Below, in pieces: positions 48,607-60,531 of a stretch of DNA of 64,000 nt. Both the position numbers and the translations under genes were made by a program. The notes beneath the pieces were generated by a model. The model was not told the DNA's origin. It did not search any database and saw only the letters and a program-made list of their open reading frames with translations. Source of the DNA: Marthasterias glacialis (taxonomy: Eukaryota; Echinodermata; Asteroidea; Forcipulatida; Asteriidae); NCBI GenBank assembly GCA_911728455.2, contig OU452219.1, forward strand, positions 4,214,320 to 4,278,319, given 5' to 3'. Within the stretch, counting starts at the first letter, position 1, and every line of letters starts with the position of its first letter.

Positions 48607-51600
48607 TTTGTCAATTTACCTCGTTGGACCAATACCAGTGCTTAAAAGTCGAAATATTACAATTTAAAAAAAAGGCGATATAAAAAGTACAGTTCCCGCA
48701 ATAAGTAGAAATAGATTTTACAGCTGTTTTTAGAGAAGTCATAAAGTCAATGCGGAAAGTGTAGAGAGAGCAATATCAAACGTATCAAGATGATTAGCTC
48801 GGATGAACAATGTGACTTCAGTAATATCGGAATCTAAACACTGCAGACGACAAGTGCTCCGCGCGGAGTCAACATGTGAAGTGACTGAGAGTAGATAGAC
48901 AACGAGGCTTAATATACGGAGTCCGGAACAAAACAAAAATGTGGACGACATTTGGTTTTGGTGAGGCGGTACTCCCCCATTAAGATACCGAGGCTTTGTT
49001 TGCCAATGTATCATGAGGCACGCGCCGTGTTTTGTTTTCACTCGGACGTTGTGATTGAGACATCCCCCAGCTACCTGTTGCGTATTTCACAATGATGCCG
49101 TAATGAGGGAAGGAGCACAAATACGAACTACCTGACCAATGTTGACATTAATTATCATTCATTTACACAAGACACTGTGGGGATTTTCCTCTTGCAATCA
49201 ACCGATAACAAAATAAACCGCGGCACATTATTGGATCACGATATGACGTCTGTCGCCCTGTCCCATAGATTCCAACGCGCTTGATGTATTTCACGATTAT
49301 AGTTCACTCGTCGGTCGTTTTAAACCGGATGCATGAAGTCATGAGCTTTTCACATTTAATTGGGCTATTGATTAGTTTGAGCCGATTTTCTAGATCTCCC
49401 ACAACAAATCGATATTATTTTGATGACCTGCCATTACCCAAAACACACACACACAAAACACATTCTTCGTTGAAACAAAAAATTCAATCTCCCATTGGTC
49501 CTGAAGTGGCGCCTGTGTGGACACTCTTTTACATGATTGGCTAAGAAGGCAGACGTCGGCTGCAGCAACCCTCACAAGTTACCCCTTCTCTCGTCCGAGG
49601 CTCTTCTTTTGTTGTTGCGTTGGTATTCAGCCACGCGAGTGGCACGCGAGTAGCTTTTGATCTCTCAACAAAAGAATGTCTGCTGGGTTGTTATAATACT
49701 CAGCAAGCAAAAAACCGCAATGGGGCAGTATCTCTTTGTCCAGTGCAGCTGCCACACTGTGTATAAATCGGGCGTTGTTCCGGGTCAGCCTTAAGAGAAA
49801 AGCCCAACGTGACAAGGACTTCTCTCCCACAGTTTAACTGTTTGCTTTTATGCTTACAATCAACGTCCTATCATAAATATGAGAGGTCCTTTTTGCGAAC
49901 AGTTGGTTGTGTAAATGGAATGGAACTGAAAGTAATGAATTCCATTACATTATCAAGAAGATCAAAAGAAATGAAACACTAAATACGGAGAAAATGAAGT
50001 AGGGGAAAACACCATGATGCCAATCGAAAGTATCGACTCAAATGAGTTATGTAAAAATATATATATATGAATACAGATACTGTACAAAAACAAAAACCCA
50101 AGCATGTCAAATAGATTGTATCACTAAATTCATATTTTCGATTGTATAGGCGTTTGTTACTATCACTCAATGATTTTGTTATTTTGTTTATGCTTAAATA
50201 TTGGGTACCTATATATGTTTTAATTAATTTCTTTGTTTCAGCATATAACTTCAGTGATCCTTGCTCTATGGTCCATCTGTTTTCCTTTCAATGTGGGTTA
50301 TATTTCCGTGCCTAATGTATATTTAGTCCCGACACCCTCAAAAACCACAACCACTATAACGTTTCAAGGAGATTGGGGGAAACACGCAGCCAAACAAAAT
50401 GTATTAATTTCGCTTCACAAATTTGACCACAATCTACACTGTCGATAAAACTGCTACATACGCATGGGCATGGATATCATAGCTGAACCTGTTTTCCTTG
50501 TTCTCCTTCTCCTTCCTTTTAAGCCCAATTTTAGACCTAAATTAAGATAATTATCACAACAATATACATACTTCGATTGAAATGAAGAGTGTTTTTAAAA
50601 TAACAGTTGTAATATAGGTTTTCCCGGCCAAATTCAGCAAAATATCATTCAATTTCATTATTGCGCTGTCAAATTCACGCAATTTCTCTAATTCAGTCAA
50701 ACTAGGGTTTCTCTTTCAGTATTATTGCATTCAATTTCGTTTTCGTGCACCCAGGATCCCTTTCTTTTCATTATACTTCGTTTATAGGCATTCAATATTA
50801 GAAGATTGCCATTCTTATGTTGAATATCCACCACCTTTTCCCAATAGGTGCAATCAAATTCAGAGTCATCGAAGCGCTCTGCGATTTTGCACCTAATGTT
50901 CGTTTCTTTTTCGTTTATGGGTAACGGATTTCAACATTTTGAGCGTTCAAATTCAACATGAGTATGATACGGCTTATGCTTGCGATTAAAGTTTGCGATA
51001 TTGTTCTTTTTACGGCAGTTGCGTAAATAATCTGTCTGATGAGTTTTTAATTTAATTCTTATATTTGGTCTTAATTGCAAATGTTTTCCTTTTACTTTGT
51101 TACACACTACAAAAATCAGATTGAAAATCACTTTAATTAGATTGAAAATAACTTTTTTCGATTGAGGCCAGAGTCAAAAATTTTGCATTTTGTCCCTAGT
51201 TTCAATCGAATAGAGTAAATTTTAATCAAAAACTCATTAAGAGAGTATACTCTCTTAATCTCTTAAAGTTTAATAATGGGGTATACCCCATGATTAAACT
51301 TTAAAATGTGTCTAAGAACAGTTAAATAAAGTTTTATGGCATTACACAAAACAATAAACAATACAATAAACAATATTTTGTTTGCATTTGCTTGCAATGT
51401 AAATGTTTGCTTTGGTCTTAATTTCACTTTTTGTCATCTTCTTTATTCGTTAATGTTTAGATCTTGCAAATTAACTCTCGAATACTTCAATCAGCCTTCC
51501 TCTATCTACAGTGCTCAATCTTCGTACGACCACGGGCAGACATTATTTTTTGCTTCAAAATCGTATATTTAGTGAGAGGCATAACTCGGCAACAGTGTAG

Positions 51601-52748
51601 AAATGAATTCCCATCATAATATCCTAACTTTATATATAGGCAAATACGTACCAGAAAGGGCATACCGAAGAAACGAATTTGAATGCAAACATTTCTAAAA
51701 CGTTTGCCAGTTGACGAAAATGATTAGTCAACCAGCCCGTTCCCGCTGTCTTTGACGAAATTGAATGAACCAAATGACCATTTTAAATTGAATGATTTTA
51801 TTTGTCAAATGAATGATCACGTGTCGAAATTGAATGACTCTTTTTAACTGTTGAATGTTGATGTACCAGAGGATTTATTTTCAAGCGAAATTGAATGACA
51901 CCGGTATTAACTTGAATGGATTTTTGATGAAATTGGCCGGGGAAACCTATATTAAAAATAAAATTAAAAGATTATCTACCTCCATCAAAAACTTAAATAG
52001 TTTGCGAATGCGAACAAAGAGGACTTTACGAGACTAGGTTATTATGTAAGATACCAAAAGCCAAATGTATAAACGCTCTCAAAAGTTTCTTTGTTTGAGC
52101 ATCACATTATACATGCACGGGCAACCAGTGTTGCTAGCGCCCTGGTGATAAGCCCACAGCACCGAAAGACAAACTGGCCCTGCAGGATTGGTTATTACAA
52201 ACACACACACACACAAGTAGTTTCGATCTGAATGCTCACTGATTATAATAAAGTTCATTCCAGACCAACCTCCAAGATGTCCGTATGAAAACTCTAAAGA
52301 GTCGAGAAAACAATATTTTAAGACCCCACACATATCCGTTGTTTATTACGAGACTGCCGCAGGTGCATGTACATAATGAACAATGTGATGTAGTAATAGC
52401 TTTTTATTTAAATCAATGATTATTGTGTACACCGAATATCCCATAGTTTCAGTTGGAATGTTTGATTACGTAATTGAATACTTTTCGCAGTATAAAACCC
52501 GCAGTATAAAACCATGTTGCAACCATCTTGGTCATGTTCCTTGTACCCAACTAAAGTAATGAAAGCTAATATTCATTGCACAAAAGGGAACAAGACTACT
52601 CTCCTTTCAGCCTCGGTTTAGTCACACTGATTTGAATGAGAGAAAAAACATACGATGGCCGCATCATGATAAAAGTCTATGGACACACACCCTAGAGGAT
52701 GCTAGAGGTATGTCGTTCAGAGGAGGCGTGTGTGTCGGTCATCACTGC
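48607..52748. other. Intergenic stretch upstream of the INSM-like gene
   Basis: No gene was recognised. The first few hundred bases above 48606 should hold the INSM-like 5' untranslated region and promoter; no TATA box could be assigned. The main nameable feature is the inverted-repeat element at 50611-51953. A CA/TG run lies near 52200. Confidence 0.5.
50611..51953. mobile_element. Family F inverted-repeat element, 1.34 kb
   Basis: AATATAGGTTTTCCCGGCC at the left pairs with GGCCGGGGAAACCTATATT at the right. Both subterminal regions carry repeated ATTGAATGA / TCATTCAAT motifs. No transposase frame. Inside lie two adjacent palindromes (51238-51300) and a sequence related to the small element at 33728-33866. 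Confidence 0.8.
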
Positions 52749-54791
52749 AATTGTTTGTTTGTTTGTTTGTTTGTTTGTTTGTTTATTTCCATTCACACAT
52801 GTACATACATAAACACCGTTTGGTAAAACCCAAACATGGTGCAATACAAGTTAAAAAAAACATAACCTTGAATAACTAGTACACAATTAAAGTATGAATG
52901 GGGGTTACATCCAGAGAAGGACTAGCCTTCTATAATCGGAGCACCCAAAACTGCTGTCAACAATCACCGTATGGTCACACAATATTTCAATAAAAAAGTA
53001 AAAACTATAGGTCTGGAAAAGTACACCTTGAGCACAATCTGATAATAAATCTCTACACACCAATTATTGCCTCGCTGTTTGAAGACATGAAAAACAATTA
53101 AGTTTCGTACACTCAAAGTTCGAATATTTAGACAAATAAAATTCCTTGAGATGTTTCACAAAGGCAATTCTAGAAAAATTAACATAGTTTTTAATATTCA
53201 GGGGTAGAGAATTAATAATTTTGGGCAAAATATATCTAAAATTAGCAGATACAACATCCACTCTACAAGAACCGGGTAAATGAATAAGGTTTTGTTGTCT
53301 AGTAGAGTAAGAATGGAGATCTTCATTTAAAGGAAAGAATGTGGGACTACTTAAATTAAGAGGAAGTAACTTATGAAAATAATCATAGTAATGAATAGCA
53401 TTTTGAACATTATAAAGATCCTCAAATTTAAGAATTTTAAATTTACAACAAAGGGGGACAGTATGAGTGTTGTATTTAGCATGACAAGCATTCCTAATAC
53501 ATTTGTTCTGTAGTGTAACAAGTCTAGAAAATAAAGAAGGATAAATCTTAATCATACCACCCCATGCTAAAAGACCATAATTTAAACAAGAATTAACCAG
53601 AGTGTAGTAAAGAGCCAAGCTATCTTTAGACCTCAATAGGTTCTTAGTCCTATTAATGATGTAATTAGCTTTGGAAACTTTGTTACACACTGATGAGATT
53701 TGCTCCTTCCAAAGCATGTTTTCATCCGTTTCGAGACCCAAGAACCTTGTGCAGGAAACTTTTTTAAGAACAGCATTTTCCATACATAATACAACATCAG
53801 GCAAGTAAGTTCCCCTCTGCTTGGATGAATAACAAATATAAAACGTTTTTCCAGGATGAACCCTCAATCTGTTGGCCCTAAACCAATCCTGAAGAATCAG
53901 TAAATCAGTATTTACATTAACAGCCAGCTCATTTAAATCTCTACCAGATGCAAAGAGAGTTGTATCATCTGCAAATAATACGGGCTTTAGGAGTGAACAA
54001 CACAAAGGTAAATCGTTAACATAAATTAGAAATAACAAAGGTCCCAGAGTTGACCCCTGGGGGACTCCACAATTAATTACACGTGTGGCTGATGCAACAC
54101 CCTTCACAACAACATACTGCCTGCGATTATCAAGATAACTTGAAAACCACTTAAGTGGTACACCCCGAATCCCATAGTGATGTAACTTATTAAGAAGTAA
54201 ATCATGACTGACGGTATCAAAGGCCTTCTTTAAATCAAGAAAAATACCCAACGAAATATCCGGAGGAGTTTTATTTGTAGCATCAGTTAATCTATTATAA
54301 AAATCAAGCATAGCATGCGCTGTACTTCTGCCAGGACGAAATCCATATTGGTTCGGAGAAAACAAATTTTCTGATTCAATAAACGAAGAAGCTCTTTTAT
54401 ACATAAGTTTTTCTAGAACTTTAGAACAAGTATTAAGTAAAGAAATAGGACGATAATTGCTGGGGTCTTGTACATCCCCTTTTTTAAAAATAGGAATAAC
54501 TTTAGCTAATTTGTACATGTCAGGAAAAATTCCTTGGTCAAAAGAAGCATTAAATATACTCGCCAAAGGAAAAGAAGTTAAATCAATAACTTCTTTTAGA
54601 ATAGAGTTGCTAATTTCATCAGGGCCAGAACTACTCTTTCTTTTGAACTTCGAGACTACCTCAATTATTTCATGAGAGTCCGTAGGACTCAGAAAAAGAG
54701 TATTAATGGGAGATTTGTTCCTAGGGTCGGATGCTTTGCCGATGAGCGTTTGGTCCCGTACTCTGAGTTGAGATTCGGCAACCATTGTCAA
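52749..54791 (-). mobile_element. 5'-truncated LINE with intact RT frame and AAAC tail
   Basis: Read on the minus strand, an open reverse-transcriptase frame is followed by about 280 bp of untranslated sequence and then a tail of AAAC repeats (TTTG on the plus strand at 52751-52785). The endonuclease half is absent, so the copy is truncated at its 5' end, near 54730-54790. Confidence 0.9.
53064..54791 (-). CDS. Non-LTR retrotransposon reverse transcriptase (575 residues, truncated protein)
   Basis: The frame is open over 575 codons. Reverse-transcriptase landmarks in order: SSSGPDEISNSILKE, KVIPIFKKGD with NYRPISLL, NQYGFRPGRST, LDLKKAFDTVSHD, GVPQGSTLGPLLFLIYVND and the catalytic FADDTTLFA. 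A thumb-like tail follows, with FLGLETDENMLW, SCLNYGLLAWGG and FSCLQTARQ at the end. All key palm residues, including the FADD pair of aspartates, are present, so this looks a young insertion. It resembles Jockey/I-type elements. The first 20-30 residues (MTMVAESQLRVRDQ) may be read-through at the truncation point. The endonuclease needed for autonomous movement is missing. Confidence 0.92.
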   Translation of the reverse strand: MTMVAESQLRVRDQTLIGKASDPRNKSPINTLFLSPTDSHEIIEVVSKFKRKSSSGPDEISNSILKEVIDLTSFPLASIFNASFDQGIFPDMYKLAKVIPIFKKGDVQDPSNYRPISLLNTCSKVLEKLMYKRASSFIESENLFSPNQYGFRPGRSTAHAMLDFYNRLTDATNKTPPDISLGIFLDLKKAFDTVSHDLLLNKLHHYGIRGVPLKWFSSYLDNRRQYVVVKGVASATRVINCGVPQGSTLGPLLFLIYVNDLPLCCSLLKPVLFADDTTLFASGRDLNELAVNVNTDLLILQDWFRANRLRVHPGKTFYICYSSKQRGTYLPDVVLCMENAVLKKVSCTRFLGLETDENMLWKEQISSVCNKVSKANYIINRTKNLLRSKDSLALYYTLVNSCLNYGLLAWGGMIKIYPSLFSRLVTLQNKCIRNACHAKYNTHTVPLCCKFKILKFEDLYNVQNAIHYYDYFHKLLPLNLSSPTFFPLNEDLHSYSTRQQNLIHLPGSCRVDVVSANFRYILPKIINSLPLNIKNYVNFSRIAFVKHLKEFYLSKYSNFECTKLNCFSCLQTARQ

Positions 54792-55837
54792 TTGAACACA
54801 GAGTTGTTGTGCCTGAACATGTTTTTCTCATGTCTCATGTTGGTCGATTTGACCCCAGATGGTAATTCCTAAAACGACCACAGTAACTAACATGCACAAT
54901 ATTGTGCACATGCATGTTTTTCATTGTTTTCAATGAAACGGGAACCACCTTTGATAGAGTTTTCACGATTTTGGTGAGGTTTTTTTTTGGTAGGATGGCG
55001 AGTTTACTGGAACAATGTTGTATTTTCTCTCATAACAATAACCATATTCCTGTTAAGATCCGTTCCAATAAATCAAACTTGGAGATAGTGAACGTGAAAT
55101 TGTAATGCAAATTGATATCAGTATCGATCAACGATCATGCAAAAAAGAAAGCTTTCAGACTTGATCCCACGATCTTAATACTCCCAAAAGTTACAGCAAG
55201 GTTGTCTTTATTCTCTACTGTTTGGCACTTTGTCTGTAGTGCCTCATTCATTCACCACCAAAAAAATTGTTGTAGCCTACGTAAAGAATGCAAACTGAAA
55301 ACAATGAAACAAAAGCGTTTGGTGAGTTTTTGTAGTAAAAAGAATAGAGGGGCAGTTGTGTGGTCACATTCGTGAGCTATTTTTTGTTCTTCACAAGTCT
55401 TTTAGCAAAATATTCTAGCTGCACAAGTTGTAGGCCTACCTCGAGGGTGGATCGGGACGATTGGCCGGCACACGACCTGCCTACTCGTAAAAAAACCCAT
55501 TTGCATTTGTCCAAGAGACATATCGGTGTTTTATGAAGCCTGGGGGTACACTGTACCTCACAGCAGTGTGTACTCATCGCACAAAGGGCGTTTATTTCTT
55601 TGTGCAAATTGCCTACAGTCAGGCCTTTTTAACGTCCAGCTCACAGTAGTTAAAAGCAAAAAATGTGAAGCCTCGACTGAAAATGGGTCGATGTCCTTTA
55701 AAAAAAAAAAGAAAGAAATAATTTGGTTACTGATTACACACAGACAATTATGGGTATAGTTGGCGCAACTGTTGCTTATGTTTGCTCACTCTTTTTAGAA
55801 TAAAGACATTCCGCGCCTATACACACAATATTTGCCC
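54792..55837. other. Intergenic stretch, no gene seen
   Basis: No recognisable protein, RNA gene or element apart from simple A-runs. Confidence 0.5.
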
Positions 55838-55875
55838 AGTTGTTTGAGACGAGCAGCCAGACATGCCTCAAAACG
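55838..55875 (-). pseudogene. Possible relic of an MKKS exon
   Basis: On the minus strand this reads FEACLAARLKQ, nearly the same as FEACLAAHLKQ in the MKKS exon at 62845-62955. About 33 bases match with two mismatches, then similarity stops on both sides and the donor site is absent. It may be a duplicated exon scrap downstream of MKKS. Confidence 0.35.
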
Positions 55876-56069
55876 AACCGTAGTGAAGTATATGAAGCTA
55901 TATACAACTTGCATTGATTTCATTTTGGATGAGGAGCGGGGGTTACGTTTTTCTTCGGTCACATCATTTTGGTCAGCTAAATCACCATTCACTACTGTAT
56001 AAGTTTCTCATAAAATTGTTATACTCAAAACAAAGTTGTGATCGATGCTATACTGTTACTTTAATGTTT

Positions 56070-56460
56070 AGTTTTCGGTAATGAAACCGAGAATGACTCA
56101 GGGGCGAACTCGAAAGCCCGAGTACGCCTGTAGACAAGGGCGTTTGCACATTGGTGCTCTGGCATGGTATAACCCCCCCCCCCCCCCCCCTTTTGTGTCT
56201 TCATTTTGTTTTGTTCTGGGAATCTCAGGATTTCTTTAGAGGATTTTCTATGCAAGAGGAGAGAAGAGAGTTTTTGAAAATGGGAACGTTTGGGGGAGGG
56301 GATCCATCTGCCACATCGGGCATGTTTGCAATGAACCAGAAAAACTAAAGGTAAACCCTTATACTCTTTAACGATAAGTGTTTTGAGTAGTAGATAGTAC
56401 ACAGGACCAACGGCTTTACGTCCCATCCGAAGGACAAGGCAATAGGAGACTTTTGAGACG
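56070..56460 (-). mobile_element. SINE-like repeat copy, interrupted
   Basis: GGTAATGAAACC...GTAGACAAGGGCG at the left and AGTACACAGGACC...TCCCATCCGAAGGACAA at the right match the better copy at 61500-61830. The middle holds a C-run and unrelated sequence; the tRNA-like end is missing. Confidence 0.55.
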
Positions 56461-56635
56461 TTAGTTGGCACCCCGTGGGCGGTTCTTTTCTATTGTTCTC
56501 GTCGCTGAGAACAACAGAAAGGGACCGCTGAACGGGGCGCCCGCTAACATCTTGAAAGTCTCCCCCACAAGCATCGTGACCAGCCAGGTATACCATGCCC
56601 GATATGTGGCAGAGGGAGCCCCCCCAAAAAAACAA

Positions 56636-56837
56636 CAACAAACAAACAAACAAACAAACAAACAAACAAACAAACAAACAAACAAACAAACAAACAAACA
56701 AACAAACAAACAAACAAACAAACAACCCAACAAACAAACAAACAAACAAACAAACAAACAACCCAACAAACAAACAAACAAACAAACAAACAAACAAACA
56801 AACAAACAAAAACAAACAAACAAACAAACAAACAAAT
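56636..56837. repeat. AAAC microsatellite, about 200 bp
   Basis: About 50 AAAC units interrupted twice by CAACCCAACAAA and once by a frame slip. Long frames of repeating Leu-Phe-Val-Cys or Asn-Lys-Gln-Thr type come from it and are not genes. Confidence 0.97.
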
Positions 56838-57698
56838 GTTCCAATTCTCTAACACACTCTTCTCTTATACAGAAGCACCCCCCTAAAATCTTCAAAAGAA
56901 TTCCTGAGATTCCCCGAACACATTAAATACATAATAGGAAGGGGTACACCCTGCCACATATCTAGCACCAAATGTTTTCAGAACTTGTGAACGACAAACC
57001 TTGAATACGGTGCATGCACCCAGACCGCTTGGCCACAACGCTCCAAACTACATTAAAATACAAGTGAACAATGACAACAAACAAACAAACAAACAAACAA
57101 ACACATGTGAGCAATTCAGCTATTTGATCTCGTTTTCCTGATTATTCATTGAACCATTTTAATCACGAAACGTCATTGGTGCGTTTCCACCACCAGTGAA
57201 GAAATGGAGATTTTACAACAAAACACAGTCATTTATAAAGGTGCTTGCACATAACTAATAATTACTTCCTTCAAACTGTGCGTTTAAACGTCCCAATCTT
57301 AATTTATTGTTTGTAAATACACTAAAACATACCAATACAGGTTCTACATGATCTTAATAAAGGGCTTAAAACAAGAAACTTAACTTGTTCACTCGCAAAT
57401 TGTGTTTACTCGGATTTTAGGCACGCGACAGCGACCCATCCGCTTCCATGATTATAATAGATTGACTGTGAGGCAATATTTGTTGCTGACGGAATGATTC
57501 AAAGTGTTACAATAAATTTTAGGGCTTCTGATAATGCTTGAAGACCCAACTGAATTCTCTACCCATAGTTTGCCATACGTTGCTCCAAAGGGACGATCTA
57601 TAGTGCAAGTATCCCGCGCATTTCTGGTAGACTTTGGGGTTCCCACATACGTGCGAAGGAAAGTAGGATTTGAAAGTTTGCATGGTGGGATAATAATC

Positions 57699-57910
57699 TA
57701 GTGAGGTTTGCAGAGACACCATGTACATACAAATTCTCTCTGTACGCTATTGACGTTTCGATCAGTATGGTCTGATCTCAATCTCCTGAAGACGGTCAGA
57801 GCATACTGGTCGAAACGTCGAGTTGTATATCAAACTACCGGGTTTTTTCAGAACCACCACAACTCATAGAGAGAGATTCATGTACACGGTGTCTCCGCAA
57901 ACCTCACTAG
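57699..57910. mobile_element. Foldback element with nested GTTTCGA hairpin
   Basis: Outer arms TCTAGTGAGGTTTGC and GCAAACCTCACTAG pair over about 45 bp. The inner arms GACGTTTCGATCAGTATG and CATACTGGTCGAAACGTC lie at 57752-57819. A related copy is in the MKKS intron at about 61100-61390. Confidence 0.75.
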
Positions 57911-58176
57911 AGTGTGAAGGAAACAAAATCCTGTACTTTCACTTTCCAATACACTGTTCGTGCAAGACTTGCAGTCTATTAAGTTAGCTTGTCGTTACAA
58001 TTTATTCAGACAAACTAACTGTATATCTCTGATTCAACTTGAGGCCTAATATGTTACCCTTTATAAAGTATTATCATTTGGTTCATTTTATAAATAAACA
58101 CGCTGGTAATTTGTGGTGAGTTTCACTGAAGTCTGATATTCCATAACCCTCTTTCGAAAAAAAAGTGGTTGTTTAC

Positions 58177-58435
58177 ACCAAAGATTATAGAGCGCCTAAA
58201 GCGCAAGATGGGGGAACTGGGGCTTTATCTATTATTGGAAAGTGAAATACGCATTGGCGCCATTTCGGCAAGTGAATGACTGTGTTCCCATTGATAGCAA
58301 TGGTCATTGACTGCACTGATTTACGCTGATCTATTGTTGTATCAATAGAGTCACTTGCCGAAATGGCGTCCAGTAAGATTTCATGTTTCAGCCAGAGTTC
58401 CCCATCTTGCGCCTTCGGCGTTCTATAATCTTTGG
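58177..58435. mobile_element. Foldback element flanked by TTTAC duplications
   Basis: CCAAAGATTATAGAGCGCC and its near-complement GGCGTTCTATAATCTTTGG form the ends. Inner arms GCAAGATGGGG/CCCATCTTGCGC and GCCATTTCGGCAAGTGA continue the stem. TTTAC occurs at 58172-58176 and 58436-58440, a likely target-site duplication. Confidence 0.8.
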
Positions 58436-58567
58436 TTTACTGTACACTGTTTAGTTCGGTTTCTTTTAACGAATTAAGTACCAGTGTTTCTCATGTTGTT
58501 CTTGTGCAATCTCAGATGTTTACCAGTTATAAAGTTGCGTTCCAACTACATGTACATGTAACCAGCA

Positions 58568-58762
58568 GGGCCCAATGTCATAAAGCTGTTAAAGCACAAA
58601 ATACTGCTTGAAATTTCTTTGCTAAGCAAAAAATGAGTGGGGTACCAGTTGCAATAATGTCAATTTTATGGAATTTCGGCTGGTAAACTGTTCCTCCTGA
58701 GCAAAAAAACATTTCTGTGCTCAAGAAGTTTTTGTGATTACAGGCTTTATGAAATTGAGGCC
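58568..58762. mobile_element. Family D inverted-repeat element, copy 2
   Basis: Starts GGGCCCAATGTCATAAAGC and ends GCTTTATGAAATTGAGGCC, as in the copy at 46023-46221. Confidence 0.8.
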
Positions 58763-59040
58763 TTGTTGGTAATTGCATCACACGCCTGCCAATCTGCTGC
58801 ACGCCCAAAGTTTTTGTTACTTCTGGCTCAAAAGCTGGCATACATTTGTGTGTAATTTAAAAAAAAAAAACACTCATTTCATCTTTCAAAAGCATTTCTT
58901 AAGACAGAAACTTTTAATTCTGAGAAGACCTCAGTCTTCGAAAAAGGTGTATAAAAGCTAAGTCCAATTATTAAACTTTTCTCAAATGAATCATCAAGGA
59001 AAACCTAGTTCAATAGAACTCCTATGGGCTACTAGTAATC

Positions 59041-59529
59041 GTAGACTGGTTCCCGGTCCCTCCATCGTTCTTCTTCTGACTGTATTTAGGGACCAGTAGT
59101 GGGTGATGAAAATTAGTACACACCTGGCAGATTTCTGCCAGGTATATGCTAATTAGAATTAGCATATAGGTCTATGTAATCCCATAATGCAATGCAGCCG
59201 TTACACAAAACATGGCGGACACAGAATATCACAACCTCCCACCGTGCATACTATCGTTAGTTAAGATGTTCTTCTAAAGTTGGCTTGAATTTTGATGTTG
59301 AAGGGTTGGTTCACTATGTCCAGGTGAAGGGTTACGATACACACGTGTGCAAGTGTCAAACAACAACATGCACACGTCACAAGCATCGCCAACGTCATTT
59401 CTAAAAAATGAAAATCATTACTGCGGTCGCACAATTGAGGGCCAATAAAAAAGTGCCACATCAGAAGTAACTACCAGTCCCTATATACAGTCAGAACCAG
59501 AACGATGTAGGGACCGGGAACCAGTCTAC
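59041..59529. mobile_element. Foldback element with two nested palindromes
   Basis: GTAGACTGGTTCCCGGTCCC and its inverse end the element; stem pairing continues through AACGAT and GACTGTAT for about 55 bp. Inside are ACCTGGCAGA-TT-TCTGCCAGGT and a 12-bp-arm palindrome centred in GCTAATTAGAATTAGC. TACTA flanks both sides. Confidence 0.8.
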
Positions 59530-59559
59530 TACTAATTGGTGGAACCAGTTTGTGTGAAG

Positions 59560-60531
59560 TGGACATAGCATGGCTTATGTCTGACTTACACACAGTTCAT
59601 TAAACAAGGAGAGTTGGTGTTAAGATGGACTTGTACATGCCCCAAATGGGTCTATATTGTTGAGTAACTCATTTATAGTAATGAAAACCGCTGGCGAGTT
59701 AGAACGTCATTTTAGATGTTGAATCCTGTTCCCAACTGAGTGTCTTTGTGGTGCGGCTACTATCATTGGCTAAAACAACAATGCTTAAGTAGTGCAAAGC
59801 AAAAAGGTCTAGCCATAACTGAAGCCAAACTCGTCAATTTCTAAATGAGCAACACAGCTGGCAGGGCTATGGAATGAAAAGTAAAGGTAGAAAATCAACT
59901 GACCCAACAGCTCAGTAAAACTGGGTACTGGCTTATTGCGATTGCTTGGTACAGAGTATCCAATAACTACATGCAAGTATCCATGGGCCTTTAGTAACCG
60001 GTGTGCCATTTTAAATCTAACACCCTGACTACAAAGGGGCATCATTCCAAGTAGTGAAGAGCATAAGCGTGCAACCAATACGCCCTCATGTTGCACAATG
60101 GTTTTGCAATGTAATGATTGAGGTAACCAGACTAGTATTTTTCTGTTTGCAGGGATAACCTCACTTTTTCAAAATATCATCTTTTTTGGGGTGAACAAAA
60201 TGAAAAAGCTGCATATGTAGTTCTTTGTTCTTGATGTCAGGAATCTAAAGGTGCTTGTTAACTATCGGACGACTGGTAATTTTCACTGAATGTAAGCAGC
60301 ATGTTAGCTACATAAGGGGATTAATTACATGGCAGCCTCGCTTTGAAGCCAACCAAATTTAATGACTTAATGACCAATATGGTGTAGAAGGAAAGAATTA
60401 ACTTGTGAACTACCACATGAAACCATATTTTGATCTCGAAGATGGCTGGAGCGCAGTGACTTAATTTACCTGTAGATACATCCCATTCTGTTCTTTCCAA
60501 TTATCTTAAAAAACAACCTCGTTAATAAGGA
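59560..60531. other. Region 3' of MKKS, no gene identified
   Basis: The 3' untranslated region of MKKS must lie in the upper part. A minus-strand frame at 59809-60096 (95 codons) resembles no family I know. No element ends were seen. Confidence 0.5.

Noticed and set aside
56345..56926. Leu-Phe-Val-Cys and Asn-Lys-Gln-Thr repeat proteins on both strands
   Set aside because: By-products of the AAAC microsatellite.
59809..60096. 95-codon minus-strand frame 3' of MKKS
   Set aside because: No recognisable domain, no supporting splice structure, no second copy; kept only as an unexplained frame.
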